Shown here: piece by piece, positions 42,360 through 53,674 of the stretch | Layout of the letters: each line of letters starts with the position of its first letter | How positions within the stretch are numbered: position 1 is the first letter of the stretch | From: Clonostachys chloroleuca | Lineage: Eukaryota > Ascomycota > Sordariomycetes > Hypocreales > Bionectriaceae | DNA length: 64,000 nucleotides | Assembly: GCA_037952775.1 (NCBI GenBank) | Contig: JBANAY010000004.1 | Coordinates: 7,688,001-7,752,000 of the forward strand | Reading direction: 5' to 3' | Notes under the pieces: model-generated | The model's input: the letters and a program-made list of their open reading frames with translations, nothing else | Databases searched by the model: none | Told to the model about the DNA's origin: nothing | Made by a program: the position numbers and the translations under genes

Positions 42360-44801
42360 CTATAGAAACATAATAGTCCTGGGTACTCCCTCAAGACTGA
42401 GGGTCTCGTCATTAAAGGTACGATCCTCCATTACACGAATCAAGTGGTTCATCGGCTCAGGATCTTCACGGTCGTGCCACGTATTGGCAAACCCAAATCT
42501 CGAGTACCACCCTTGAGGCTTGCCTTTGACAGGGACTAACAGTAAAGCACGGATCCCTATGACAGCCTGGCCATCACCATCTGCATCATACTCCCCTGCC
42601 ATGGGTAAGTACACCAGCGAGTAACTCTCGTCAAGTCGCACTTCATCGAGAGAGACAGCCGAGTCGGTGTTCATTCCATTCACCCACAAGTCCATTTTAC
42701 TACGCGATCCCTCCTCGTTTGAGCTCATTAGTTCGGCCCGGATCAAGGATCCCCTGAGCCGAATATGGCCATCTATCGCTTCTCCTGTATCATTCAATGA
42801 GGAGCGAGGAGTCACGCTCGCCTCTTCGATAACGATATAAGCTGACAAGGGTACCGCAGACTCCTCCATCGGCATGTATACCTCGGGTTCCAATTACACC
42901 CACGACCAAGAGGGCGCACGGTATGGTCTCCGCCATCGCGGGATGCGTGAACCGATCGCGTTAGGCGCAACCTTCCAGAGAACCTGGCTGGTTAGGTGAA
43001 GGGACCACAGACCAGCCAGGAACTTCTCCTCGTTTTGCATAATGGCACGCATTCGTTTAGCGAGACCGCTGATAGCTATCAGCTTGTCGGATGCTTTCGT
43101 TACGCGTGTTTGGCTGTATAAATGTACTAAACGTTTCCATATGCCGTATCCAACATCCATAGTCGGTATGAAGGGAATTTGCCGCCAGCTGTTGACCCAT
43201 TTCAAGTACGCCTCTGGGTCCATGATTTTGACTTGGGTATCAAAATCTACGAATATCGTCGGTGTACCGTCGGGGTACATCTCGCATGCGTCCTTCTCGT
43301 GGCATTCTCAGGCCAGCTGATTGTGCGAAAAATGTACCACTCGCGGCGACAGGATTCGTTCCTGCAAAGCCCACCCACGGCCGTTTAACGGCGCTCTGAA
43401 TATCAAATTATCCCACGTCATCCAGTCGTAGATGTAGAAGGACTGAGGTGCGATGCCTGTCCACTCGGCTCGAACAACGCAGTATTGCAGGTCCAAAGGA
43501 CTTCTTGCCCTGAATAAGCCCTGAATAAGCCCTGAGTGCCATCTTTACTATCTGTAGCCATTATGTTGAGGGTGCTGTTGCTGTAAACCTTTCCGATGAG
43601 CGCAGATTCATGCCTCCAGTCTTCTTCTGAATCTTGGATGATGCAGAGAGAGTCAATCCAGAGGAACGCGAATCCGAGCCTCCGCGCAACGTAGATGGCT
43701 TGCTGCGAGACTAAGAGGAGTGCAGTCATCGTGATGGGATCTTGAAAGCCACTGATATTCTCTTGGCGGAGGGTGATGATGGGATTTTGGCCCCAGTAAT
43801 GGCTAAGGGTTGCGTACTCATGCTCGCTCTTATTATCCTCCATCTATGTTATGTCACTCTCAGTGACTTTCAGTTTGATATCATCGTTCTAATTCCCGGA
43901 ACTGTTGAGTTGGGGCCCACTTGCATTGCAAGAAATAACCGCATAAAAGTAGCTAGATCTCGTAGTTTGAAAAGACACACACCCTTTCCTTCTAGTCATG
44001 TTCACTTTTGAATATGCGCACACTTGGAAAGACGAGTCTTTCCGTGTTTTTGAGCCTCAATCTCAACACAATTGAGTCGAATAAAAGCATGAACTATTTG
44101 ATCCAATAAGATTGACCCCATGAAGCCAAACCCTATCCGGCCTTCAGCGTGAGTGGTTTCTCTACGTTACCTACAATGTGGGCTTGTGGTGTCCTTCCCC
44201 AACACAATGTCAAGGACTCGGGTCGGAGATAGGAAGGGTCCCAATGAGAATTGCAAACAGTGTGGTGAGAGCAGCATTCTCCGTTCCATTTGAGAACTTG
44301 ATCCCAAGCAGTTTCAGACATTGTACTCGACCCATGCTCCAAATATTGTTTAGGTCCGCCATACCCTGAAACCTTCATTAATCAATCATATTCGCTGCTT
44401 GCGGAAAGAATACCTACGGTTTAAAGATATCACGCCATGCTCAACACTGAAACCATCCCCTTCCGGTCCCGAGCCCGGATGAAGGACGATAAGGGTGAGC
44501 CAATAGTCCGCACGGTCATCATCCTGGAACTTTCTCAGTGTATAGCGAGAAAACACTGTAGCTCTCTCAGTGTAAACAATTCTCCACGACCCCTCCTATG
44601 AATTTCATTCCACATACAGTAGCAGAGGACACAACCAGATTTAACCGCGGCCTCGAAGGAATGGAGGGTCTGATGGTGAGCTGGCAGAGGCCACGCACTC
44701 TCCTCGTCGGCGGTGTAGAGCAAGCATCTTCTTTGGAAGATGGATATACATTGTTCACAGACTGAGGACTCTTTTGATGCGAACGGGAGAGGCTGCGGCA
44801 T
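42360..44801 (-). pseudogene. HET-domain gene, multiply broken
   Basis: This is a leftward heterokaryon-incompatibility-type gene. HET proteins trigger cell death on non-self fusion. The start is ATG 44801. The HET core is recognisable: EYATLSHYWGQNP, FLWIDSLCIIQDSEEDW, GRGWALQERILSPR and APSWSW. Lesions seen directly: a one-base gap in a G run (+ 44590-44593); a second one-base gap near 44232-44242; an 11-base tandem duplication at 43507-43528 that throws the frame in the middle of the HET domain; and an in-frame TAA at about 42894 immediately after SWSWV. The segment 43844-44170 may be an intron of about 320 bases or an insertion. The C-terminal frame runs to 42360. With this many independent lesions it cannot make a full protein. 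I describe it only and do not reconstruct it. Confidence 0.9.
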
Positions 44802-44834
44802 TTTAGATGTTGTTTCTTTTTTTTTTTTCAGCAT

Positions 44835-45138
44835 TATTGTGGAGGGAGATTTTCAAATTAGCAATCCATAGTCTTTCTTTTATCGTATCTGTGCCAATCA
44901 GCTTATTATGTAGGTTTGCTGATGCTTTTTGCGCAAGTATAAGTATTTACTAAAGAGTATTTTTTAGAACTGATTTATTGATGTAGAACTTGTAACATCA
45001 GATAATCGATTTTCCCGTTTTTGACACATGTGAATGTCGTGCGAGGTGGAAAGTGCTTGATTTTAGACTCTTCATCATCAAATGAGAGAGGTGAGAAATC
45101 ACGATAATTGATTTAGGTAAATCAACCTTAGTGGTCTA
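44835..45138. other. Intergenic, AT-rich
   Basis: This AT-rich spacer lies upstream of the HET pseudogene. No gene is seen. Confidence 0.4.
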
Positions 45139-45226
45139 AAGTCCTTGAGGCCGAGATCGAACATGCAGGGGCCTCGCCCACCCTCAGATGCCGCACCTTC
45201 GATTTGATAGGCCGCCGACCTAGATA
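45139..45226 (-). pseudogene. Inverted GH1 beta-glucosidase fragment
   Basis: Read on the minus strand, this 88-base stretch matches about nine in ten bases of the intact GH1 gene around 49023-49111. It includes the intron-1 acceptor ATCTAG and the codons for SAAYQIEGA and GRGPCIFD. Because intron sequence is included, it arose by DNA duplication, not through mRNA. It lies in opposite orientation to the intact gene, with the Zn2Cys6 gene between them. Confidence 0.85.
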
Positions 45227-45585
45227 ACGCAGGCTTGAGGCTAGGCGAGTACATTGTACTTCTCCTTTCAAATCCATAATTCTCAAGCCTTCAATCTCAA
45301 ATACAAGCCTTTCTTTGCTCGAGCTTTTGCCGAGGAGTATGTGTATAGGGTAAGCCTGCCGACTGCGTTGAGCTTAATAAGCAGTGTCTACCGGAGTTCG
45401 GATCTTCCATTATTCCGTCAAGACCTCTACATCCAAGCCTCAACCGATCAGATTCCGGCGTAAGACATGGCCGCTTCATCAATAATCAGGCCAAGTGCAT
45501 TTCAATTTGCTTAGCTTAGTACCGTCGTCGTCACCGTCAAGCCCTATGAAGCAGTTTGAGGGGTGTCAATGCATTTGCCTCGGAT
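45227..45585. other. Promoter region of the second Zn2Cys6 regulator
   Basis: This lies upstream of the regulator at 45586. A short frame at 45254-45463 lacks support. No clear TATA box is seen. Confidence 0.4.
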
Positions 45586-47784
45586 ATGTCCGCCACCAGT
45601 TTATCTGAGTCCCCTGACAGCCAACTCAGGCAGCCCGGGGAGCAGGTGAAGATGAAGCTGAGTGGACGATACCGGATCCCGCTTAGTTGTAAAGAATGCA
45701 GTCGTCGCAAAATCCGATGCGACAAGAAATTTCCCTGTAGAGCCTGCAGGGAAAGGGGTCAAGGTGATCAGTGTTATCCTCGGAATCAGTCAGGTCCGGC
45801 ACGTCGGCCTTCTCCTGCTGCGATTACGACAGAACCAACCCCAACTGGCGTGACCCCTCAGGCATTCCAAGAGGTTCACGATGAATTGGCTTCCGTGCGG
45901 AATCGGTTGGCCGAGATTGAATCCGCTCTTGGCATCGGACGCCAGGAGAATCCAAGTTCAAACAGCGATGACGGCATTGACTTTCGGGAGAATGGGCTGG
46001 CCGGTGCCATGGAGGAAGCCGCTTTAGGGATTGGTCAGAATCGAAGATGGCATGGCGAGGCCCTCATGGAGGATCCTGCTCGATCCAGCGCCTCCAACAC
46101 CCCGTGGTTCTCTTCGGTTGCATTCAGTGACTGCCTGAGTGAGCTACCCACGCGACATCAATCTCACATCCTCCTAGAGGCTTACTGTGATCGTTTGAAT
46201 TGGATATTCGGCTGTCTTCATCGTGGGACTTTGTATCGACATCATGCTACATTCTGGTCACTTCATGAACAGGGAAAAGCCGAGGACAGCATGACACTGG
46301 CTTTGCTGTTTGCTGTCCTGAGCGTGTCCGCTTTCTTCTTTGAGGACTACCAAACATACCCAGGCATGCCGAGCCCGGACGAGATGGAAATACTGGCACA
46401 TAAATGGTTCGACCTCTCTCTGGCTACTTTCTTCCGTTGTGAAGGGATGACTAAACCTACTCTTACCGCGTGTAATACAATATTGGCCCTCTTCCCTGCT
46501 TTCAATCTTTCCGGGAACACCCCAATACATGCATCCATGATGCAACTCTTGATTGGTATTGGCAGATCAACTAATCTACATCTTTTGGGTAACGATAACT
46601 CCGGGTCACCAGAAATGATATTAAAACGAGACCTGGGCCGTAGAGCCTGGTGGCAAATTGTGGAAGGGGAGTGGCACTTTCTACCATACCAACGATTCAC
46701 CTGTGAGAGATGGTCTTCCTTGCATACTCTTTCTGTGCTGACTGAAGCCTCTTACAGCTGTTGCGCCTCATCAGTTCGACACTAGCCTTCCTGATTTGAC
46801 AGATGAAGAAGGTGTTCTCGCATCTCGCGCAAAGGATGTTCACTCCCTTTCCTTTCTACTGACTTGCTGCCACTCATCTCAAATAATGTACGACCTCTAC
46901 GGCAACTTAAGACCAAATGAGCATCCGTCATATGAATCCACACTTCGTGCCTCAGAGAGGCTTGATGGATTATCAAATTCACTGCCAGAGAGATTGAAGG
47001 AGTCGATAGAAGACATCGTGCCAGGACAGCCTAACTTGGTGCTCGTATCCAGATACTTAGCCATGATGCTTGCATATCGCTCATATCTGATCCATCGCGC
47101 TTTCTTCGTCAAGTCACTCCGTGAGAAGTCTTATGAGAAATCACGGACGGCATGCGTGAATGCGGCCGAGAGGATTCTCTATGTTGCTCAGAAGGGCCTC
47201 CCCTCCGCGCTCATACGCCTCTGGAACACAACGCTTTGGCTGGTATCAGCAGGGATCGTCTTATCTCTTGACCTGCTTTTGAGCTCCAAACAGCAAGTTA
47301 ATGAAAGCGACCTAGTTCTACAGCGGCAAAGACTAGCAGATCTCGTGAATCTGCTGTTTGAAGTCCGAGATAAGTCGGGAATTGCCGTCCGTGGCGCCAG
47401 GCTGATTTCGCATCTGTGTTCCATCGAGCGTCAAATGACAGCAGATTCCCCGAGCCACTCATTCACAAGGCAGGGCATTATCGAAGTCCTAAAAACTGGA
47501 AATCTTGGCGAAAACCATCAGAACAACCCCCGCAACATTTACCCCATGGAAGTAGCCTGCCGCTATCCGAGCTGACTCCGAACCCAGGCCCTTCCCCAAC
47601 CACCAGTGCCCCTTTCTACGGAACGGCATATAATAACAATTTCCAAAGCCCTGAATTCGCGTCCCTGATAGGAGGGGCGAGGCTGATATCTGAGAATCCA
47701 GTGGACTTTTTCGAGCCCAATGGGATGGAGCTGGATTTCTCGCAACTTGACAACATGTTCAAAAATATTGTTGATAGCATGTAA
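45586..47784 (+). CDS. Zn2Cys6 transcription factor, one frameshift near the end
   Basis: The start is ATG 45586. Exon 1 is 45586-46702 and exon 2 begins at 46758; donor GTGAGA and acceptor TTACAG join RFTS to VAPHQFDTSLPDLTDEE. The zinc cluster has C-X2-C-X6-C-X5-C-X2-C-X8-C spacing (CKECSRRKIRCDKKFPC and onward). A short coiled-coil-like stretch (VHDELASVRNRLAEIESAL) follows, then the fungal-specific domain (YCDRLNWIFGCLHRGTLY, DLGRRAWWQIVEGEWHFLPYQRFT). In this frame the protein stops at 47575. The neighbouring frame continues with a convincing C-terminus (SPEFASLIGG, NPVDFFEPNGMELDFSQLDN) to 47784. One more A in the A4 run at 47511-47514 would join them into 714 residues. Immediately downstream lie a beta-glucosidase and a sugar porter on the same strand, so it is the likely pathway regulator. 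Confidence 0.82.
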
Positions 47785-48893
47785 TTTATTACCCAACGTT
47801 ACCTTCACCTCCACTAGCTGGACCTGCTCAACTAGTTCTCGCACCCCCCTTCCCAAAATAAGAAAGACCCGGAATACTGGAATAATTACCGTCCTGTGGG
47901 TGGTGCCATCCGCTTGGGCCGCACTGCTGGAGCGCAGCTCACATGTCTCGCGTGACGTCTCATGAACCGGGACAAGGGCCAAAGCCGTTTGGAAGTACCC
48001 GATACCTGGAAATCGTTATATCCGTGCTCCGGGCCGAATATTCAACAGATATGCAGGGCTTGGAAACGAGTAGGCTGAACCATGTAGCCCGTTTGTTCGT
48101 TAGTTTGTACGGATCCCGACGCAGTCCGTCGGCTCACGACGGGTCCCGACGGAGTCCATGATAACCCCTTGCTGGCTTTCCAGCCAACAACAATTGATAC
48201 TTTGATAATAGTGGCTTAGTCTAGGCCGTGTTATCATACGGATTTGGGGCCAGCACCTTAACAACCGAGCTCAGTTTCCTTGATCGCGGTTCACATCATG
48301 CGAAATGTTTAAGCGCCTCTGTTTGAATCGCAGACATGCTAGTCTCGAGATTGCAAAGGCAATTCGCCGGATTCTAGTAGTAGCCTTGCTCTTGGCTGAG
48401 CAAGAAAGTTCCATATCCTTGTCCAACTGCTAAGGGCGCCTCACAACCATGAATTCGGTATTTGCAGTTCGATATTGGACCCGTCGGGTGCCGTCGGTTC
48501 CCCACACAAACGAGTCAACGTCGAATGTTTTGCGTTGGGGATAGAGCGATACGCACTAATAGACAGATTGAAGAAACAGGAATTGGAATTCTTGGTCTCG
48601 TGATATGACCAATCCCCACCTACTAGACAGTTTGAGCCATGCTGGGGATGATATGGTCTCTGGACATAGCCTGGGACTCCATTGAGCCGGACCCCTAGAA
48701 TGGACCCGTAAAGCCAAGATCTACAAGAATATTGGCTGATATGAAGTGTGTCGTAGTGGAGCGCTAACATTCTCCTTCATTCCCCCATCCCCGTTCGAGT
48801 CCTTTTCATTTCTTGCTTACATCGTGCTCCTCTTCTTCGTTTTCTTTGAACGAGATCCGTCAATGTTACAGCTTTAGAATACTCTCTTTGAAG
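47785..48893. other. Intergenic, GH1 promoter with repeated motif
   Basis: 1.1 kb lies upstream of the beta-glucosidase. A 30-base unit is repeated once: TCCCGACGCAGTCC at 48114-48127 and TCCCGACGGAGTCC at 48144-48157, with CGG-containing sequence between them. These could be binding sites for the adjacent zinc-cluster regulator (inference). A pyrimidine-rich stretch precedes the ATG at 48894. Confidence 0.5.
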
Positions 48894-50990
48894 ATGGCCT
48901 TTAAAAATATTGCTGAGGATCCCAAATACAAGGGAGTCTTGCCTTCGGAGTTCCTGCATGGATACGCGTACGCTTCCATTTCCCGGTTCACCTGATAGTG
49001 ACTATTCTGGACTAATTCTCAATATCTAGGTCGGCGGCCTATCAAATCGAAGGTGCGGCATCTGCGGGTGGGCGAGGCCCCTGCATATTCGATGTCAGTC
49101 TCAAAGACTTCCCCGATACTGGCGAAGTAGCTTGCAAATCTTATCACATGTGGCGGGATGATGTCGAGTTGCTTCGCCAGTATGGCGCCCGATCCTATCG
49201 TTTCTCTATATCTTGGACACGAATCAAGCCTCTTGGTGAGAGATCTCCTTTAACTAAATCACATCTAAGCGCTTACACTCTATTCAAGGAGGAAAGAATG
49301 ATCCTCTCAATCAGGAGGGTATCGAATATTACCACAATCTAGTAAGTCGGGTCCCAAATCATACACCTAACCAGTTGGGCTGACCCTATTCTCAGATTAA
49401 TGCGCTTCTGGATGCTGGGATTGAGCCAACCGTGACGCTCTTCCATTACGATGTTCCTCAAGCCCTCCAAGAGCGTTATCGTGGTTTCGCTGCCGTTGAC
49501 CCTACTCAACTGATCGAAGACTTCGTCGATTACGCTCGTACCTGCTTCTCCACGTATGGAGACCGCGTAAAGCGATGGTTAACCATCAACGAGGTACCTG
49601 GCGCTCATGTGTAATCTTCTGCTTCGATTCTAATTCGAATTTGGACTTAGCCTTATATTTTCACCATTTCGATGGTAGATCACATCAAGGACTGGGCGAA
49701 TGCAGATCTTATCAGGTAGATACTCACCATGAGAGATTAGTCCATCGCGGTTCTTGGGTTCATAGCTGACTTTGTTGGCGTGCAGAGTTGGTCACAATTC
49801 CTTGCTTACCCATGCCTATGCGACAGATCTCTATCGTCGGGAATTCCAACAGTCGCAAAAGGGGCAAATTGGCATCGCGCTGGTATGAGCAAAGTCTAAT
49901 ATGAACTTTCGTGAGACATAAGCTTACCTATCAAAGAACAATGAATGGGTCGAGCCAATCGATGACTCTCCAGAGGCTATTGCTGCTGCCAATCTGTCAC
50001 GGGGCCGGACTTTGGGTTGGGTATGTATTCTCCATGAATTTTTTTCAAGGAGTCGATTGCTAACCATCAAGTTAGTTTGCCGACCCAATCTGTAAGTGCT
50101 CACTCATATTCTAACAGAGTTTGAACTATAGAATGACTGACTTGAATACAGTCAAGGGCACCCAGACCACCGCCTGGGATGCTTGGGGGGATCTCTTTCT
50201 CCGCTTTTCGGACGAGGAAATGAAACTTCTTAAAGGTTCTGCCGACTTGTAAGTGACGTTTCAACTTGTTGTTTTTGATTTCATTCATTCACAGTCTATG
50301 TATAGCTTTTCTATCAATCATTACGGCACCATGTACGCTACTGGCAAGCCTTTCAAGGCGGAAGATGCTATGGGTTGGCAAACGATGGAAGAAGTCAATA
50401 AGAGCTGGGAAAAAGATGGAAAGCTCATCGGAAAGCGTGGTGAGAATGGCCATCCGCACATGGGTAAGTTTGAATCAATCAAGCCGCTTGGACACTTTTA
50501 TGGTGCGGCTCCATGTGAATCTTTGTGCTGATCAATATTTCAAATAGTCGGGTGGGGATTCCGTAACCTGCTCATACACTGCTGGGAGAATTACGCCAAA
50601 GACCTTGATCTGCCAATCTACATCTATGAGAATGGGTTTCCCGTCGAAGATGAGCAGCACATGCCCTTGGAACAAATCCTGGATGACAAAGACCGACAGG
50701 AGTTTTACTCTGACTATATTCGGGGACTTTGTGATGCAGTTCTTGACCATGGAGCCAAGATCCAAGGATATCATTGCTGGAGTTTACTGGAGTAAGTTTT
50801 AATATGAACAGGATTTTTCGATGTTGTGGAAGCTAATTCAATTTTTGCTAGCAACTTGGAATGGGTTTGTGGCTATGGACCACGTTTTGGAGTCACGTAT
50901 ATTGACAAAGAAAATGGGTTCAAACGAATCCCCAAGAACTCTGCCAAGTTTGTTGAAAATATCTGGAAGCATGTGGTCTCCGAGAAATAG
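48894..50990 (+). CDS. GH1 beta-glucosidase, intracellular type
   Basis: Twelve exons: 48894-48967, 49030-49235, 49289-49341, 49396-49593, 49651-49715, 49786-49882, 49937-50020, 50076-50091, 50152-50248, 50306-50463, 50548-50791 and 50852-50990. They are all in phase and give 476 residues, the usual GH1 size. Marks are SAAYQIEGA, RFSISWTRI, the acid/base Glu177 in WLTINE-P (intron 4 falls directly after this codon), WFADPI, and the nucleophile Glu377 in YIYENG, then CWSLLDNLEW. There is no signal peptide, so it should hydrolyse imported cellobiose or other beta-glucosides in the cytosol. Exon 8 is only 16 bases. Exon 5 is odd: instead of the usual GYG..APGR loop before VGHN it reads ISMVDHIKDWANADLIR. 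Either the loop is replaced or I have mis-modelled that exon. The gene lies between a regulator and a sugar porter. Confidence 0.88.
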
Positions 50991-51832
50991 GGTTCACCCC
51001 AATGAGTTGTAGTAGGAATTCTAGACAAGCATAGATAAGAATAGAGGCCACAATAGCGCAGATTATCACCACCTTCAAAGTACCCCAAAATACCCCGAAG
51101 CTTGTGAAGATATGAATGATAAAGAATTTTGATATCGATTTCTGTTTTCTGTAAGTTTCTCGCCTTAGCTCATAATCAGCCCTGAGTTTTATCAAGCAGG
51201 GGCAACATATGCATTTTTAGTGATCAACTCCATCATTATCTTGATAGTTCTTCTTTATCTTTGTCCTAACAAGATAGCATTCGATATCATCTCAATGTCC
51301 TCAGGTTTTACTCTGTGTACGTACTCATGACTCGCATATCGTAGCTCGCAAATCCACAGGAAGTCGCCTCACCTTGTTCCCGTACGGAGACCGACGGCCC
51401 CCGTAGTGCTCGGATCATAGCTGGAAAGACTAACCGACCATGGGTCTACTTGTTGAAGGACTACCGCAGTAAATGGGCCCATGGCGGTGGCAAGGGTGGT
51501 TATCATCCCAATCCCTACCAATATTCATTTAACGAGGATGTACTCGAGACTTACACGACCAGTTGCTCGCTAGTACATTCTTAGCGCATTGTGGGGGCTT
51601 TCCTCCGCAATTTGACTCGCGGTCTCGAGTCTCGACCCTTATCTCTCCTCCACGGGGATTCACTCCACATCAATGTTGTTCCCTTTCATGTTCATCTCGT
51701 CCTCATGGTCAGATAAGAGTCAACTATAAATCATGGGGTTCTCCTCCTTCAAGGCATCGGATAAGAGCATCTTCACCTCTTGAATCACTCAAGTCACTCA
51801 CCAGAACAGCTCGCCCCTTGCGAATAACCACG
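50991..51832. other. Intergenic, sugar porter promoter
   Basis: 842 bases lie between the GH1 stop and the transporter ATG. A frame at 51563-51976 overlaps the transporter start and reads through its first intron donor, so it is a shadow. CGG/CCG triplets occur near 51390-51420 (GACCGACGGCCCCCG). Confidence 0.45.
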
Positions 51833-53674
51833 ATGGGAAAACTCGGAGACTACCTCGAAGGCACCACCCGCACCGGGCTGGGCTGCATGTTACTGGCCTC
51901 CGTCGGTGCATTTTTGTTTGTGAGTAAAGCCATACCAGGCCCTAGTCCCAATCCCGTGCCACTCACTCTGTCCTGACAATCTCTATGTGTAGGGTTTCGA
52001 TAACGGATGGTGGGGAACCATTCTCGGCGCAGAAACCTTTCTTCGACACTACGGATCGTGCAAAATAACCGCTAGTGTTGAGATATGCAATCTCTCCACG
52101 GGGCAGCTATCTGCTGGCAGCGCAGTTCAGTCTGCAGGAATGAGTAGGTCGACACTCTGATATGCTGACAAGACTCGATTGGCCAGGGTTAATACGGAGG
52201 TTTTAGTGTTTGCTTGCCTACTCGCGGTCTATGTCAACGACTTCCTTGGACGCAAGAAGGGACTTGTCCTGACAGCCATCATTTCTATTATCGGGATCGT
52301 GATCGAGTTGACCAGCGCGATCGGAGCAAAACCTCGCTTCTCGCAATTCGTTGTAGGCAAGACCATTGCGGCGATTTCGATGGGCCTCTGTGCCAATATT
52401 GTCCCAATTTATCTATCTGAAACATCTACAAACAGAGCGAGAGGTGCTGGCATCGCGTTGTACCAAAACATCCTTGTCGTGGGAGTTATTACGGCAGCTG
52501 GCACGGTCTATGGCACGGCACAACTGACAACTTCTGCATCTTACCTCATTCCCTTTGCCCTGCAGCTTATTGCGCCTGCTTTCATGCTAGCAACTTCACC
52601 CTTTCTTCCCGAAAGTCCCCGTTGGCTTGTGACTAAAGGGTATGATATCTCCGCACCCATTCCCTCCCTATCTACGCCAACATGAGTTAACATTTTGAGA
52701 TAAACAGGCGCCTCGAAGAAGCGAAGATAGCATCTGAACGAATTTTCGACACACCAACTAACGATTTCAACGCAGTCGAATACGTCAACGCGATCGAGCT
52801 GGCTGTAGAGGAAGATAAGGAACTCAACGCTGCATCTGGTGGCTGGGTTGACTTGCTGCGCAGCCCATTCCTGCGGCGTTTACTCATCGCAATGGGCATG
52901 CAGTGTTTACAACAGGCTCAAGGCTCCAGCTACATGAGCAATTACATTGTGTCATTCTTACAGGCATCCGGCGTCAAGGATGTGTTCCCTGCCATCATGG
53001 GCGTGAACGCGCTATACTATGTGTCAATCCTTACTGGCCATATTCTACCAGACAAGTTCGGTCGTCGCCCGCTTATCATCTCAACAGCCCTTTTCTGCGG
53101 CGTTGTGCTCCTGATTGTGGCCATCTTGACGACCACCGTGAGCCCTCCGACAACTGCCACATCGAATGCCTCCCTTGCACTGATTCTCATCTGGCAAGTT
53201 GGATTCGGTATTCAATCTACTCTGGTTTGGATTACCACGGCAGAAGCGGCCCCCACCCGCAACAGAGAAAGGGTTCTGGCTGTGGCTGTCTTCATTGGAT
53301 TCGGTGTCTCCTTGATGATTACTTCTGTTTCACCGTACATCCAGAACGAGGATTATGGAAATTTGGGTGGTAGAATCGTAAGCCATACTTCTCGGATCAT
53401 CTAAATTTTCTCAAAGTCTAATATTTTCTTCTACTAGGGATTCATCTGGTCTTCATTCTCCTTCTTCACCGTCATTTGGGTTTACTTCTTCCTACCCGAG
53501 ATGAAGGGTTTCTCGCTCGAGCAGCTCGACTTCTTGTTTGCTAACAAGACTCCTACTCGCAAATTTAAGTCGTACAAGTTTGGTCATTCTGTCTTGGCTA
53601 CCGAGGAGCTTAAGCATGGTTCTCAGGAGGCTGTCCAGGAGGAAATAATTGAGACCGCTGGGAAGCTGAAGTAA
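51833..53674 (+). CDS. MFS sugar porter
   Basis: Five exons, 51833-51919, 51993-52143, 52207-52639, 52708-53377 and 53438-53674, give 525 residues. Twelve membrane segments are expected. Sugar-porter signatures visible are GFDNGWWG at the first helix, NDFLGRKKG after helix 2-3, PESPRWL closing the N-half, QQAQGSSYMSNYIV in helix 7, DKFGRRPL as the repeated loop motif, and FLPEMKGFSLEQLD near the end. The N-terminal loop NLSTGQLSAGSAVQSAGM is typical of fungal alpha-glucoside or lactose/cellodextrin-like members. The third exon start after intron 2 was chosen to keep the frame and is the least certain border. It follows the GH1 gene on the same strand and is the natural importer of that enzyme's substrate. 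Confidence 0.88.

Noticed and set aside
51563..51976. 137-codon frame before the sugar porter
   Set aside because: It includes the porter's first exon but reads through its GTGAGT donor; the upstream part has no transporter features.
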